A DNA stretch of 64,000 nucleotides. Source: CAXSBA01 sp965277105. Its GTDB lineage: Bacteria > Spirochaetota > UBA12135 > COTS27 > CAXSBA01. How positions within the stretch are numbered: position 1 is the first letter of the stretch; the number at the start of each line of letters is the position of its first letter. The notes below the pieces were generated by a model. That model saw only the letters and a list, made by a program, of their open reading frames with translations, did no database searches and was not told the DNA's origin. The stretch spans positions 496,001 through 560,000 of the forward strand of contig OZ255710.1 of NCBI GenBank assembly GCA_965277105.1, read 5' to 3'. A program made the position numbers and the translations under genes. Positions 51,581 to 60,830 of the stretch are shown piece by piece.

Positions 51581-54038
51581 AAGTAAAAGGGAAAGTAAAA
51601 GGTAAACACAAATAGCCACTGACTAAAAGGCTTACCTATTTACTTATAAAAATATAATAAAATTACAAAGTTCTTATAACCAAAACCTTCACTAGTTTTG
51701 GGTTTCTAAGGGGATAACTTCAAAGGCACTTACCCCTTTTCCACCAACAAAAAGATAAGTCTTATCTTCTGTTTTAACTAGATCAATCTGATTAGCCCTT
51801 TCTAGTCTATATTCAGGATTATCACTTTGCTTAGCAGTAGCAACGAGTTTTAATTTACCACCATCCACTATCTCAAAGACATTTACCGCATTGCCTTTCT
51901 CACTTAAATCGTCATTTGAACTGCTGGAATCACTACTCTCACTAGCAACGAAAAGGTAGGTAGCATCCCCTATTTTGAGCGTATCGATATCTCTAGTCCG
52001 CTCTAATGGCATAGCATTAGCATCTCTATCAAGGTTATCAACGTTAACTAGTGCCCCCCCACTTTCTACTCGAAATACACTTAAACCATTATCTACACTT
52101 GCACTAACGAAAATGTAAGTTTCTTCTCCTATTTTAGCACTAGTAATGTATAAAGCTCCATCTAATTCAACTTCTCCTTGATCTTTCACATTATGAACAT
52201 TATCTAATGTAACATTATCTTCATTTTCTCCTACTTTTATCTCAAAAACACTTACCCCATCATCACTACTTCCAGTGACGAAAGCATAGTTTTTACCATC
52301 TATCACAGCGGAAGTAACTCCTTGAGCACCACCTAAATTTAAAATAGACGTATCCTTAACAGTAGTAATATGATTTAGTTCCCCATTTTCTGCTACCTTA
52401 AATAAACTTAAGAAGCCTCTATCATTATCAAGACGAGGTTGACTAGTAACTAAAAGGTACGTGGTGCCATTTATTACCACAGGAAAACTGTGCTTCGGTC
52501 TATCTTGCAGCGTTTCTTTAACCTCATCAACTTCTTTTAAGACGCCATCTTTATCCAAACTAAAAACCACTGTTTTATAATTATTATGTGTAGAGAACAC
52601 ATAGTTGGTACTTCCCACCACAGCAGCACTAAGACGAGAACCATGCATGTTTTCAATTTCAGAGCTAATATCTTCTGGAATAGTTAAATTATTATCCTTC
52701 ATCTCCAATTCAAATGCTTTTAAAGGAGTATTTTCCTTTGCCCATTTATTATATAAAAGGTAGGTAGCATCTCCTACTTTAGTAGTAATTAAACCTCCAA
52801 TAAGACTATCATCGAAAGCGTTTTGAAAATTTCTAAGCTCTAAAGCAGGAGCTACGGTAAAGCTTAGTCCTTCATTTATCACACTACCAGTATAATCCTG
52901 CGTACCATCAGCTTTTAACTTAAAGGTATAATTTTTTTGGGGTAAATCTCCCTTTATTTTAATTTCTCCACTGGGATCTATTGTTATCTTATCATCATCA
53001 TTAGGAATATTCTTACCATCACCATCCTTAATATCAACAATTTCAAAATCAACGGTAACTGCGTTTTTAAGCACAACTTTGCCATAGTAACCGCCTAAAA
53101 ATCTAGTACTATCCGCTACCGCTACCTCAAAATCAGCTTCTTCTATTGCTCGTTTCTCGATTTTAAGGGCTAAATCAATAGTGTTAGTCGCAGTATAAGC
53201 CCCTGTTCCAATAATATCTAATTTAAATGTATAATCTTTAACTCCTAGCCCGGGAATCACCTCTATATCTCCAGTATTTTTATCTAGTGTAAGATAAGGA
53301 AGATTATTTGAATCATTATTTTCATTAAAGTTATACGTAGCCGTTATACCTGTTTCAAGAGTTACAGGGTTTGTAATGGTGAAATTTCGCCCTACTTGAT
53401 TAATAAAGCTAGTTTTACCCACGGTATAGTCACTTGGTCCAAGCTTTTTAGTAATGTAAAGCGTTTGATCAATGGTAGTACTTCCCTCATAATCCTCACT
53501 ACCAGTAACCGTAACCTTCACTTTAAAGTCATATGCTCCCACTTCTGTTATTAAATTGGGAGCCACCGTTATTACTCCGGTGGTTTTATCTATTTTTATT
53601 ACGTTTTCAAGGTCTTTGCTTTCAACAATTTCATAGCTAATTTTAACTCCAGTGTCAGTGGGCTCAAACACGTTATTATTAGATTTAATCGTTCCATATT
53701 CAAAGCTCTCCTTAAGACTTTGATACTCGGTTAATGGCTTACTAGTGTCTAGGGGATCTAAAGTAAAATTTTCTCCCTTTATTTGGATTAGAGTTGGTCC
53801 TGTACTTGATGAATCATTACAACTCATCAAAAACAAAAGCACCCCAATGAAAAGATAACTAACGCTTTTATAGGCCATTACGCCTAAGCGGTTAAAATAA
53901 TTTACTTGTTGATTTTTGCTTATTTTTTTCATAATTTTTCCTCACTTCTTATTTCTTTAACTTAATTATTGTACTATTAATTTAAATTAGTAGTAATTTT
54001 TTAAATATGAGAAGTTACTTGCGTAAATTTTTTATCAT
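51581..54038. repeat. Tandem duplication, copy B
   Basis: This is the second copy of the unit at 48950-51400, with lipoprotein gene B. It abuts intact ltrA on the right, so it keeps the ancestral ltrA-lipoprotein order. Confidence 0.9.
51692..53932 (-). CDS. Lipoprotein B: Ig-like repeats plus beta-propeller
   Basis: A 746-residue paralogue of lipoprotein A with the same signal, lipobox (Cys38), three Ig-like repeats and seven-repeat propeller. Residues 1-295 are identical to A except residue 97 (Lys instead of Glu). Later changes come in clusters: residues around 296-345, 398-425, 450-475, 500-510, 548-565 and 640-680. B has a Ser/Asp insertion (SSDSSSSNDD) in the sixth propeller repeat. 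Conserved strands between the clusters keep the fold. Its ATG has the same GAGG signal. It is 142 bp after ltrA and may share its transcript. Confidence 0.8.
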   Translation of the reverse strand: MKKISKNQQVNYFNRLGVMAYKSVSYLFIGVLLFLMSCNDSSSTGPTLIQIKGENFTLDPLDTSKPLTEYQSLKESFEYGTIKSNNNVFEPTDTGVKISYEIVESKDLENVIKIDKTTGVITVAPNLITEVGAYDFKVKVTVTGSEDYEGSTTIDQTLYITKKLGPSDYTVGKTSFINQVGRNFTITNPVTLETGITATYNFNENNDSNNLPYLTLDKNTGDIEVIPGLGVKDYTFKLDIIGTGAYTATNTIDLALKIEKRAIEEADFEVAVADSTRFLGGYYGKVVLKNAVTVDFEIVDIKDGDGKNIPNDDDKITIDPSGEIKIKGDLPQKNYTFKLKADGTQDYTGSVINEGLSFTVAPALELRNFQNAFDDSLIGGLITTKVGDATYLLYNKWAKENTPLKAFELEMKDNNLTIPEDISSEIENMHGSRLSAAVVGSTNYVFSTHNNYKTVVFSLDKDGVLKEVDEVKETLQDRPKHSFPVVINGTTYLLVTSQPRLDNDRGFLSLFKVAENGELNHITTVKDTSILNLGGAQGVTSAVIDGKNYAFVTGSSDDGVSVFEIKVGENEDNVTLDNVHNVKDQGEVELDGALYITSAKIGEETYIFVSASVDNGLSVFRVESGGALVNVDNLDRDANAMPLERTRDIDTLKIGDATYLFVASESSDSSSSNDDLSEKGNAVNVFEIVDGGKLKLVATAKQSDNPEYRLERANQIDLVKTEDKTYLFVGGKGVSAFEVIPLETQN

Positions 54039-54074
54039 TAATTATCGTGGTGATTGAATATTCATATCTTGATT

Positions 54075-55283
54075 TTAATTATCAGTTACATGGGAATTTT
54101 TTGCCCAGCTATAGAACCCAGTGAAAATTGGTATTATGAGTAATCCAACAGAAATTATCATCGTCAAAAAGTAGGAGTTGATGAAAAACGCAGATAATGG
54201 CAAGGATACCCCACAGATTATCATTGCTAATTCTCCTTTTTTTGCGTATTCGGCATTTAAATTATTATGCTTAACGATATGGATTAGTAAAGCAACTAGG
54301 AGCATAATGCCTCCCACAATTGTCATAAAAAGTAAAGCTTTCATAGAATTGAAATCTTCGTTTAGGTGGTTAATAAAATACTGGATGAATGGGCTAAGCA
54401 AAGTGATGCTTAGGGCCAATAAGAGATGAGAGTAGTTCCATAAAAAATAGTGAGACTTTCCTTTTTTGGGTAATTTCATTGAAACAAAGTCGAAATAGAT
54501 CCACCAAATACCGATTACTAGGAATAGATTTAGACCGCCGAATAATAAATATTCCAGTTTTATTGGAGAACTAGAAAGGGCTGATATTACCCCTATAAAA
54601 ATCTCTCCTAGAACAATAATGGTAAATAGCCCAAATCTTTCTACTAAAGAATGGGATACTTGTTGAGCTAATTCTATTTGCTTGAGAGTATTTTCATCTT
54701 TTTTAGTAAATATAGGCAACACTAGAGGGATTGTTAAAGGAAACAATATAGCAACTAACCAAATAGTGTGCCTCACATCCCCTTCGATAAAGGCAGAGAT
54801 AAACCAAAGTGAGGTATTGATTAAAAACATAATAGAGTAGGGAGTGGAAAGTACACTATGATTTTTATCATGAACTCCCGTCCTCCACCACAGGTAGGTT
54901 AAGACTAACTGAAAAAACCCATAGGACAAAGCAAATCCTACGGCTCCTTCGTCTAACGCATTATGAGAAAATACCCCCATAAAAAACATTGCGATGATTT
55001 GTAGAAAAGTGAATACTCTCGTCCTTAAATCGTCGTTCCCATGCAGATCGTGATATGCTGACCCATTCCACCAAGCCCACCAAATTAAAATAAACATAAA
55101 TAAAAACCTTAAAAATCCTTCAAAGTTAAAATGATGAGCAAATTCGTGAGCGAGCTGAATGATAATGGCAACGTAAATTAAATCATAAAAAAGTTCTAAA
55201 AAACTTATCTGCCTTTTTTCGGCCCTGTGGATTAATCTTTGGGGTGCTTGCCACCATTTTTCAGGATGTAAATTTTTAATCAT
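54075..55283 (-). CDS. ltrA: Low temperature requirement protein A
   Basis: A 402-residue membrane protein of the LtrA family with ten or more hydrophobic segments. The family opening RQISFLELFYDLIYVAIIIQ (about 24-43) and the SHSLVERFGLFTIIVLGEIF motif (about 209-228) are visible. LtrA was found in Listeria as needed for growth in the cold; its biochemical role is unsettled. AAGGAAAG precedes the start. An internally deleted second copy lies at 51401-51573, so the gene was part of the tandem duplication. Confidence 0.9.
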   Translation of the reverse strand: MIKNLHPEKWWQAPQRLIHRAEKRQISFLELFYDLIYVAIIIQLAHEFAHHFNFEGFLRFLFMFILIWWAWWNGSAYHDLHGNDDLRTRVFTFLQIIAMFFMGVFSHNALDEGAVGFALSYGFFQLVLTYLWWRTGVHDKNHSVLSTPYSIMFLINTSLWFISAFIEGDVRHTIWLVAILFPLTIPLVLPIFTKKDENTLKQIELAQQVSHSLVERFGLFTIIVLGEIFIGVISALSSSPIKLEYLLFGGLNLFLVIGIWWIYFDFVSMKLPKKGKSHYFLWNYSHLLLALSITLLSPFIQYFINHLNEDFNSMKALLFMTIVGGIMLLVALLIHIVKHNNLNAEYAKKGELAMIICGVSLPLSAFFINSYFLTMIISVGLLIIPIFTGFYSWAKNSHVTDN

Positions 55284-55348
55284 TTTTTTCTTTCCTTTAT
55301 TTTTTCATTGATGAATTTTAACCTTATACTAGGAAAAATAATATTATT

Positions 55349-57355
55349 TTATTTTATTCCCAAACTATCCAAAAGAGGTTTAATCGTTGGTTTTTTTCCG
55401 CGAAATTTACGATAAAGTTTCATAAAGTCTTCACTACCACCTTTTTCTAAAATGTTTTCTAAAAATTGCTTGGCCCATTTTTTATTAAAAATACCGTCTT
55501 TTTTAAAAACCGAAAAAGCATCGGCGGCTAAAACTTCCGCCCATTTATACGAATAATATCCTGCGGCATAGCCACCACCAAATATGTGAGTGAAACTGTT
55601 TTCAGAACGCTGGTAAGGTAAACTAGGAAATACGCTAATTTTTTCATTAACCGCTTTAACGATGGCATGAGGGTTTTTCTCTTTATGAGGAAAATCCAGA
55701 TGAAGCTTCATATCTAGAAGAGCAAATTCTAACTGCCTTAGCATAAATAAAGCCGAGTGAAAATTTTTTGATTCTTGAATAACGTTCAAATACTTTTTCG
55801 GCAGAGGTTTTTGAGTTTGATAATGGGAACTTAAAAGTTCTAACCCCTTTTCCTCCCAAGCCCAGTTTTCTAGAAACTGTGAAGGCAATTCCACTCCGTC
55901 CCATGGCACCCCATTAATCCCGCTAAAATTTACATAGTCTACTTTGGTTAAGAGATGATGAATAACGTGCCCCATCTCGTGGAGAAGGGTAACTACTTCA
56001 TTATGGGTGAGTAACGAATTGCCATTTTTATCAGGAGGGGTAAAGTTGGTTACGAGATAGGCAACTGGTAATTGCTTCCCTAGGGCGTGGTTTTTGCGTA
56101 CTAAGCATTCATCCATCCAGGCTCCTCCTCTTTTCCCCGGTCGAGCAAACATATCTAAATAAAAATGCCCAGTTAGTTTTTGTTTTTTGTCATAAAGGTG
56201 ATAAAACTCCACGTCTTTGTGCCAAGTATTTTCATAGTTAGTTTTAACAAAACGATAACCAAAGAGTTTATCCACTAAAGTAAAAAGACCTTCCATAACC
56301 TTCCGATAGGGGAAATATTCTTTTATCTTCTCTTCTTGATAAGCATATTTTTTTTCTTTTAATCTCTCAGAATAAAAAGCAATATCCCAAAGAGAGAAAG
56401 GCTTGCCAGTTGCTTTTTCAATAAAAGTAGCAATTTCCTGTTTTTCTTTTTTTGCTGATTTTATAGTTTTTTTGAATAGGTCTTCTAAAAAATCCAAGAC
56501 TTCTTTAGGTGACTTAGCCATGCGATTTTTTAGTTTTCTGTAAGCATAATTTTCAAAGTCTAAGAGTTTGGCCTGTTTTAGTCGCAGGTTTAAAATTTTT
56601 TTAATAAGGGGACTGTTATTTTTTTCTCCCTTAGTAGCTTTGATGGCATTAGCTTTATACATTTTTTTTCGAAGATTCTCGTTTTTAAGGTATTTCATAA
56701 AAGGAACAAAACTAGGGGCTTGCAAGGTAAAAGCCCAGGTGTTATTCCCTAATTTTCTTCGTTTAGCTTCTGCTGCTGCTTGCTCTAGGCTATCTTGAGG
56801 TAGTCCGGCCAAATCATCCAAATTATCGACCTTAAGAAAAAAGCTATCGGTTTCATCGAGAACGTTATTAGAAAAATCGGTATTGTATTTCAAGAGTAAC
56901 TCACTATTTTTTTTGTACTCTTGCTTCTTTTTGGCTTCTAAGGCAATCCCATTTAGCTCAAATGCTTCTATCTCCTTTGTCACAATCCTTTTTTCAACCG
57001 CATTTAAACCAGCAAAACATTTTTTTTTAATGGTTAGATAAAGTTTGTAAATCTCTTCGTTTTGCTCAATGAAAATAAAAAAATTATTAAAGTCGTTTAA
57101 AGTTTTTTCGTTTAGATCACGAGTTTTTTGAGAGCTGACCACGTTGTTTAGGTGATTGATAATTCCCCAAACTTTATCTACTTCTTCTAAAAGGCTTTCT
57201 AATTCTAAAATGAAATTGAAACTAATTTCTTTTTGATAAAAAGCGATTTTTTCAATAATTGCTTCTTTAGCTTCTTTAATTTTTTTTCTTACCCAGACAA
57301 CGTTCATTTTTTTTTGATAAAAATGAAAATCTGGTAAATAATTTATTTTTTCCAT
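55349..57355 (-). CDS. M3-family oligopeptidase
   Basis: A 668-residue zinc metallopeptidase of the thimet oligopeptidase/PrlC group. The metal site is His459-Glu460-Met-Gly-His463 (HEMGH) with Glu489 in GVELPSQ as third ligand; the KRGGAWMDE motif (about 408-416) and the GGYAAGYYSYKWAEV end are typical. It degrades short peptides in the cytoplasm; no signal peptide is present. Length is close to M3A members (680). Single gene, divergent from the flagellin gene. Confidence 0.94.
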   Translation of the reverse strand: MEKINYLPDFHFYQKKMNVVWVRKKIKEAKEAIIEKIAFYQKEISFNFILELESLLEEVDKVWGIINHLNNVVSSQKTRDLNEKTLNDFNNFFIFIEQNEEIYKLYLTIKKKCFAGLNAVEKRIVTKEIEAFELNGIALEAKKKQEYKKNSELLLKYNTDFSNNVLDETDSFFLKVDNLDDLAGLPQDSLEQAAAEAKRRKLGNNTWAFTLQAPSFVPFMKYLKNENLRKKMYKANAIKATKGEKNNSPLIKKILNLRLKQAKLLDFENYAYRKLKNRMAKSPKEVLDFLEDLFKKTIKSAKKEKQEIATFIEKATGKPFSLWDIAFYSERLKEKKYAYQEEKIKEYFPYRKVMEGLFTLVDKLFGYRFVKTNYENTWHKDVEFYHLYDKKQKLTGHFYLDMFARPGKRGGAWMDECLVRKNHALGKQLPVAYLVTNFTPPDKNGNSLLTHNEVVTLLHEMGHVIHHLLTKVDYVNFSGINGVPWDGVELPSQFLENWAWEEKGLELLSSHYQTQKPLPKKYLNVIQESKNFHSALFMLRQLEFALLDMKLHLDFPHKEKNPHAIVKAVNEKISVFPSLPYQRSENSFTHIFGGGYAAGYYSYKWAEVLAADAFSVFKKDGIFNKKWAKQFLENILEKGGSEDFMKLYRKFRGKKPTIKPLLDSLGIK

Positions 57356-57530
57356 ATTTACTCCTTTTTTAATTATAATATAAAATTTTTCTCATAGTTA
57401 AATGTCGAAAGTTGATTAATTTTTTTGATTAAGAAAAATTAAATTTTAACCTTATTTTTTCGAAATTTAAAATATAAATAAAAATTATTTGTTTATTTCA
57501 TTCATATAATTTTTAGCTTTTTATTTTAAA

Positions 57531-57555
57531 AATGTTAAATAGGGATTTTAACATT
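57531..57555 (+). promoter_or_regulatory. Hairpin in the flagellin 5' leader
   Basis: AATGTTAAA (57531-57539) and TTTAACATT (57547-57555) form a perfect 9-bp stem with a seven-base loop, 28 nt before the flagellin ATG and just upstream of its GGAGG. It could stabilise the mRNA or control access to the ribosome site. A TATAAT (57505-57510) lies 20 nt upstream and may be the -10, without a good -35. No clear sigma-28 promoter is seen. Confidence 0.5.
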
Positions 57556-57583
57556 AAAAAACATTAATCATGGAGGATAGAAA

Positions 57584-58444
57584 ATGATAGTAAAAACTAA
57601 TATTAGTAGTGTTAATACTAATAGGATTATGAAATTCCAGCAGGATGACATAACCAAAAACTATAGAAATATTTCCAGTGGCAAGAGAATAAATACTTCT
57701 GGAGATGATGCTTCTGGTTTGGCGGTTAGTGAAAGGATGACCGCACAGATAAAAGGCTTAGCAAGAGCTGAAAAAAACGCTTTAGATGGGCTTTCTTTTC
57801 TGCAAACAGCTGAAGGTTATCTGCAACAAACCAATAAAGTATTCATTAGAATAAGGGAATTATCTATTCAAGCTGCTAACGGGATTTATAGTTCTGATGA
57901 CAGAATTTATATTCAAGTAGAACTAAGCCAGTTAGTTGATGAGGTTGATCGACTTGCTTCTTATGCTGAGTTTAATGGTCTTCCAATGCTTACCGGGCGT
58001 TTTGCTAATGTGGAAGCTGGGGGAAACCCTACTGCAAGTATGTGGTTTCATGTTGGGGCGAATACCGATCAGAACATCAGGGCTTATATTGCAACTATGA
58101 CAGCCCACGCTTTAGGAATAAGGAATGCTGACAACCAAATGACTATTTCTATTAGCTCCCCCGAAAAAGCCAACCAGCTTATCGCGGTAGTCGATAAAGC
58201 ACTACAAAAGATTCATAAGCAATTAGCCGACTTTGGTGGTTACAACAATCGCCTTGACTATGTAAGGCAAAGTTTAGCCATTGCTAATGAAAATTTGACG
58301 GCTGCTAGAAGTAGGATAAGGGACGTAGATATGGCGGCAGAAATTTCTGATTTAGTGAAAAATCAAATACTAAATCAAACTCAAACAGCTATGCTCGCAC
58401 AATCTAATCAGCGATCTCAGTCGGTCCTTACTTTATTACAATAA
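57584..58444 (+). CDS. flaB: Flagellin, periplasmic core filament protein
   Basis: A 286-residue flagellin. The conserved N-terminal D0/D1 helices (SSVNTNRIMKFQQDDI, RINTSGDDASGLAVSERM, LSIQAANGIYSSDDR) and C-terminal helices (RIRDVDMAAEISDLVKNQIL, MLAQSNQRSQSVLTLLQ) flank a short middle with ASMWFHVGANTDQ and TMTAHALGI. That middle motif is typical of spirochaete FlaB, which forms the core of periplasmic flagella, so it also informs the lineage. GGAGG 8 nt before ATG suggests strong translation. A long hairpin follows the stop. Confidence 0.95.
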   Translation: MIVKTNISSVNTNRIMKFQQDDITKNYRNISSGKRINTSGDDASGLAVSERMTAQIKGLARAEKNALDGLSFLQTAEGYLQQTNKVFIRIRELSIQAANGIYSSDDRIYIQVELSQLVDEVDRLASYAEFNGLPMLTGRFANVEAGGNPTASMWFHVGANTDQNIRAYIATMTAHALGIRNADNQMTISISSPEKANQLIAVVDKALQKIHKQLADFGGYNNRLDYVRQSLAIANENLTAARSRIRDVDMAAEISDLVKNQILNQTQTAMLAQSNQRSQSVLTLLQ

Positions 58445-58455
58445 AATTAGCTAGA

Positions 58456-58500
58456 TTAATAGTAGTTAAATAGTATACTTTACTACTTAACTACTATTAA
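58456..58500 (+). terminator. Long hairpin after flaB, no T-tract
   Basis: TTAATAGTAGTTAA (58456-58469) pairs perfectly with TTAACTACTATTAA (58487-58500), with an inner TAGTA/TACTA stem and a five-base loop. It is 19 bp in total with one mismatch. The 3' side runs straight into the ribosome site of the next gene without a T run, so it may protect the flaB mRNA 3' end or attenuate the next gene rather than act as a classic terminator. Confidence 0.65.
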
Positions 58501-58511
58501 AGAAGTGAAGT

Positions 58512-58808
58512 ATGTTGGATAAAGTAATTAAAGTCTTATCTGATTATAAATATCAAATAAAATATACGACCTACCATAGAAAAAGTGATTTAGCGAAATA
58601 CAAAAAGCAGGAAAAAAATCTTAGTGAAGATAAGCTACTTACTATCCTAACCAAAGACAACTTAGTAATTGGTCGTGTTCATCACGTGAAAGAAAAATCG
58701 CAATTTACTCAAAAACATCTCCAAAAAATCATTGCCATGTTTACCATGTTTCAGCTCCCACATCAAGAAGAAATTATAAAAAAACTCCAAGAAATTTCTA
58801 GCAAATAA
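58512..58808 (+). CDS. Small basic protein downstream of flagellin
   Basis: A 98-residue Lys-rich soluble protein starting MLDKVIKVLSDYKYQIKYTT, with a beta-like centre (LLTILTKDNLVIGRVHHV) and two C-terminal helices (TQKHLQKIIAMFTMF, EEIIKKLQEISSK). No signal or membrane segment. GAAGTGAAGT precedes the ATG. It does not resemble FliW, CsrA, FliS or FlaG that I can see. Its place 11 bp after the flaB hairpin suggests a link to flagellin expression or export, but this is context only. Unknown family. Confidence 0.5.
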   Translation: MLDKVIKVLSDYKYQIKYTTYHRKSDLAKYKKQEKNLSEDKLLTILTKDNLVIGRVHHVKEKSQFTQKHLQKIIAMFTMFQLPHQEEIIKKLQEISSK

Positions 58809-58809
58809 A

Positions 58810-59598
58810 TTAAATATTTTTTTTAAGTAAGGGAAGGTATTCGTCCCAGGTTCCAATATCACTAAAAGTTTTTTTAAAAGGATAAAGGTTTATTTTTATA
58901 TTGTGATTTTTTAAGAAAAACCTTATCATAGCAGTGGTGGTGTAGATTTCTTTTTTTGCGTTAGAAGTTATAGCTATTTCTTTATTAAAGGCAAGAGCTT
59001 TTTCTCCTAAAATCATTAAACCGCTTTTAGCCAAGTTATCCCCGATTTTTTTCTGAGGTTTTTCAATAATGTCGATAACTTTTTTATGATGAGAACTGCT
59101 TTTTAGCACTTTAAAAATAGCAAACTTTTTATGATTTTTCACTTGGCTAACCCCAACGGTAACATCGCTGGAGTTTTTTAAAAAAAAAGTTAAAGCATTT
59201 TTAATAGCTAGAGGATTAGCAAAATAATTATCGCAATCAAGCACAACCGCCTTTTTAGTTTTTTTCGTAATGTATTTTTCTTTGGCTAAAAAAAAAGCTT
59301 GACCATTACCTTGGAGTTTTTTTTGTTCTAAATATTTTAAAGTTACTTGGTAGTTTTGCCCATCTCCTAAATAACTTTTTATCACTTCTTTTTTATAATT
59401 GAGGACAATAATAACTTCTTTGATGCCAGCTAATTTTAACTGCAGTATTTGATACTCGATAATGGATAAGAGCCCGCGATTAAACCATTTATCTTTTACG
59501 ATAGGCATTAACGCTTTAGGGGCAATTTGATTAAACGGAGCTAGGCGACTCCCTTCGCCGGCTGCTAGGATTATGCCTAGTTGATGATTATTAATCAT
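58810..59598 (-). CDS. Sugar/choline-phosphate nucleotidyltransferase, LicC-like
   Basis: A 262-residue nucleotidyltransferase. The nucleotide loop is ILAAGEGSRLAPFNQIAPKALMPI (about 10-33, cited in part), VVLDCDNYFANP carries the metal-binding Asp, and VIDIIEKPQKKIGDNLAKSGLMI the product-site strand. It adds a nucleotide to a phosphorylated sugar or alcohol. The upstream gene encodes an APH-like kinase whose stop directly abuts this start, so the pair probably phosphorylates and then activates one substrate, as LicA and LicC do with choline; a sugar is equally possible. Confidence 0.8.
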   Translation of the reverse strand: MINNHQLGIILAAGEGSRLAPFNQIAPKALMPIVKDKWFNRGLLSIIEYQILQLKLAGIKEVIIVLNYKKEVIKSYLGDGQNYQVTLKYLEQKKLQGNGQAFFLAKEKYITKKTKKAVVLDCDNYFANPLAIKNALTFFLKNSSDVTVGVSQVKNHKKFAIFKVLKSSSHHKKVIDIIEKPQKKIGDNLAKSGLMILGEKALAFNKEIAITSNAKKEIYTTTAMIRFFLKNHNIKINLYPFKKTFSDIGTWDEYLPLLKKNI

Positions 59599-60735
59599 TT
59601 ATTTTTTGAAGACTTTTTTCTCTAAATCTTTTAATAAGGCAGGGTGATAATTTCTCACCCACTCATTGAGACGTTTAACTCCCATAATCCAGCACATAAT
59701 TGCTTCTGCTTTGGTTTTTAAATGCATAGGAATCATGGTTAAAAATAACATTGCTTCGGTAAAATCAGCTCGATATTTTATCCTAGGGAATTCCTTTAAA
59801 GATTTATCCACCAATTCATTCACCCAGTGACAATTTTTTTGAAACTCTTCTAAAAATCCTTGGTCGGTAAAGCTATATTCTAAAAAGATTTCTCCTTTTG
59901 TATTTTTTTGATAAAATAGCGAGTAAAGGTTTTTTTCAATTAACGAGTAGTAGCTCCTTAGATCATGATAAATCTTGGCTAAATCATAAGCTGGATCAAA
60001 GTAATCGCTTCCAGTAGGGCTTTTGCCTCGAGCATCTAAGAGGATTATCTTTTGGGGATTAATTCCACAAAGGATGTTATTCGTATGCAAATCGCCATGG
60101 GAAATATACAAACGAGGAGGGGTAAGGTTTTTTATAATTTTTGGTTTTTTAGTGATAGCTTTAATAATTATTTCATAGTTTAAATATTTTTTTTGATTAA
60201 TCGTTAAAAAAGGTTGTTTTAAAATCTCTTGAAAAAAAGGGGCTTTTTTTTTAATAAGGGCAATTCTTTTTTGTAATTTATCTAGGTGGGATTTTTTGAC
60301 AAAATCATCCGGAGAAATAATTGATTTTTTAGTGAGATAAAAATTTTTTAATAAAATTTTAAAAATAGTTTTCCATCTTGTTTTAACCACGAAATTAGCA
60401 TTCCCCCGATACATGATAATTTTTCGAAGATTAGGATAATGGTAGTATTTCATTTCGTAAAAAATATTACCTCTAGTCAGGGAGTAATCAACAACCTTAG
60501 GGAGCCAATAGCGGAGTGGGGTATTCTGCCATTTTAAATACCAGTTTATTTCATCGATTAGTTTTTCTTCCCCTTCTTTTTGCGCTCGTTTAATAATGGT
60601 TTTTTTTTTGCGCTGGATATTGGTAAAGCTAGCCCCTAAGTCATTATGGATAATACCTTTATCAAAGCGAGATAAGATATAATTATTAAGGACGTTTTCT
60701 AGGATGCTAAAAGTTAGTTGAATAATTTTTCGCAA
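59599..60735 (-). CDS. APH/choline-kinase-like phosphotransferase
   Basis: A 378-residue kinase of the aminoglycoside phosphotransferase fold. The Brenner motif is SHGDLHTNNILC (about 212-223), followed by IILLDARGKSPTGSDYFDPAYDLAK with the metal-binding Asp (about 234) and the family's conserved DP. The N-terminal lobe is Lys-rich and lacks a signal. It is directly followed by a nucleotidyltransferase gene. The Brenner motif and partner support small-molecule phosphorylation (choline, sugar or similar) rather than drug resistance. Confidence 0.78.
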   Translation of the reverse strand: MRKIIQLTFSILENVLNNYILSRFDKGIIHNDLGASFTNIQRKKKTIIKRAQKEGEEKLIDEINWYLKWQNTPLRYWLPKVVDYSLTRGNIFYEMKYYHYPNLRKIIMYRGNANFVVKTRWKTIFKILLKNFYLTKKSIISPDDFVKKSHLDKLQKRIALIKKKAPFFQEILKQPFLTINQKKYLNYEIIIKAITKKPKIIKNLTPPRLYISHGDLHTNNILCGINPQKIILLDARGKSPTGSDYFDPAYDLAKIYHDLRSYYSLIEKNLYSLFYQKNTKGEIFLEYSFTDQGFLEEFQKNCHWVNELVDKSLKEFPRIKYRADFTEAMLFLTMIPMHLKTKAEAIMCWIMGVKRLNEWVRNYHPALLKDLEKKVFKK

Positions 60736-60830
60736 TTTTATTATTTTTTTTAATTAAAAGTTTATTTGTTAATTCTTGGAAAAATAATTAAAATTCTTTT
60801 TTTTAAAATTAGCTTAATGATTAATTATTC

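Noticed and set aside
51363..51611. Open frame of 82 codons on the minus strand
   Set aside because: It is a chance frame through the ltrA remnant and its junctions; both blocks match internal parts of the intact ltrA, so it is listed as a pseudogene.
57481..57530. Sigma-28 promoter for flagellin
   Set aside because: I could not find a TAAA-N15-GCCGATAA-like pair; only an isolated TATAAT at 57505 is present.
59599..60735. Aminoglycoside resistance phosphotransferase
   Set aside because: The Brenner motif is shared with choline and sugar kinases, and coupling to a nucleotidyltransferase argues for biosynthesis rather than resistance.
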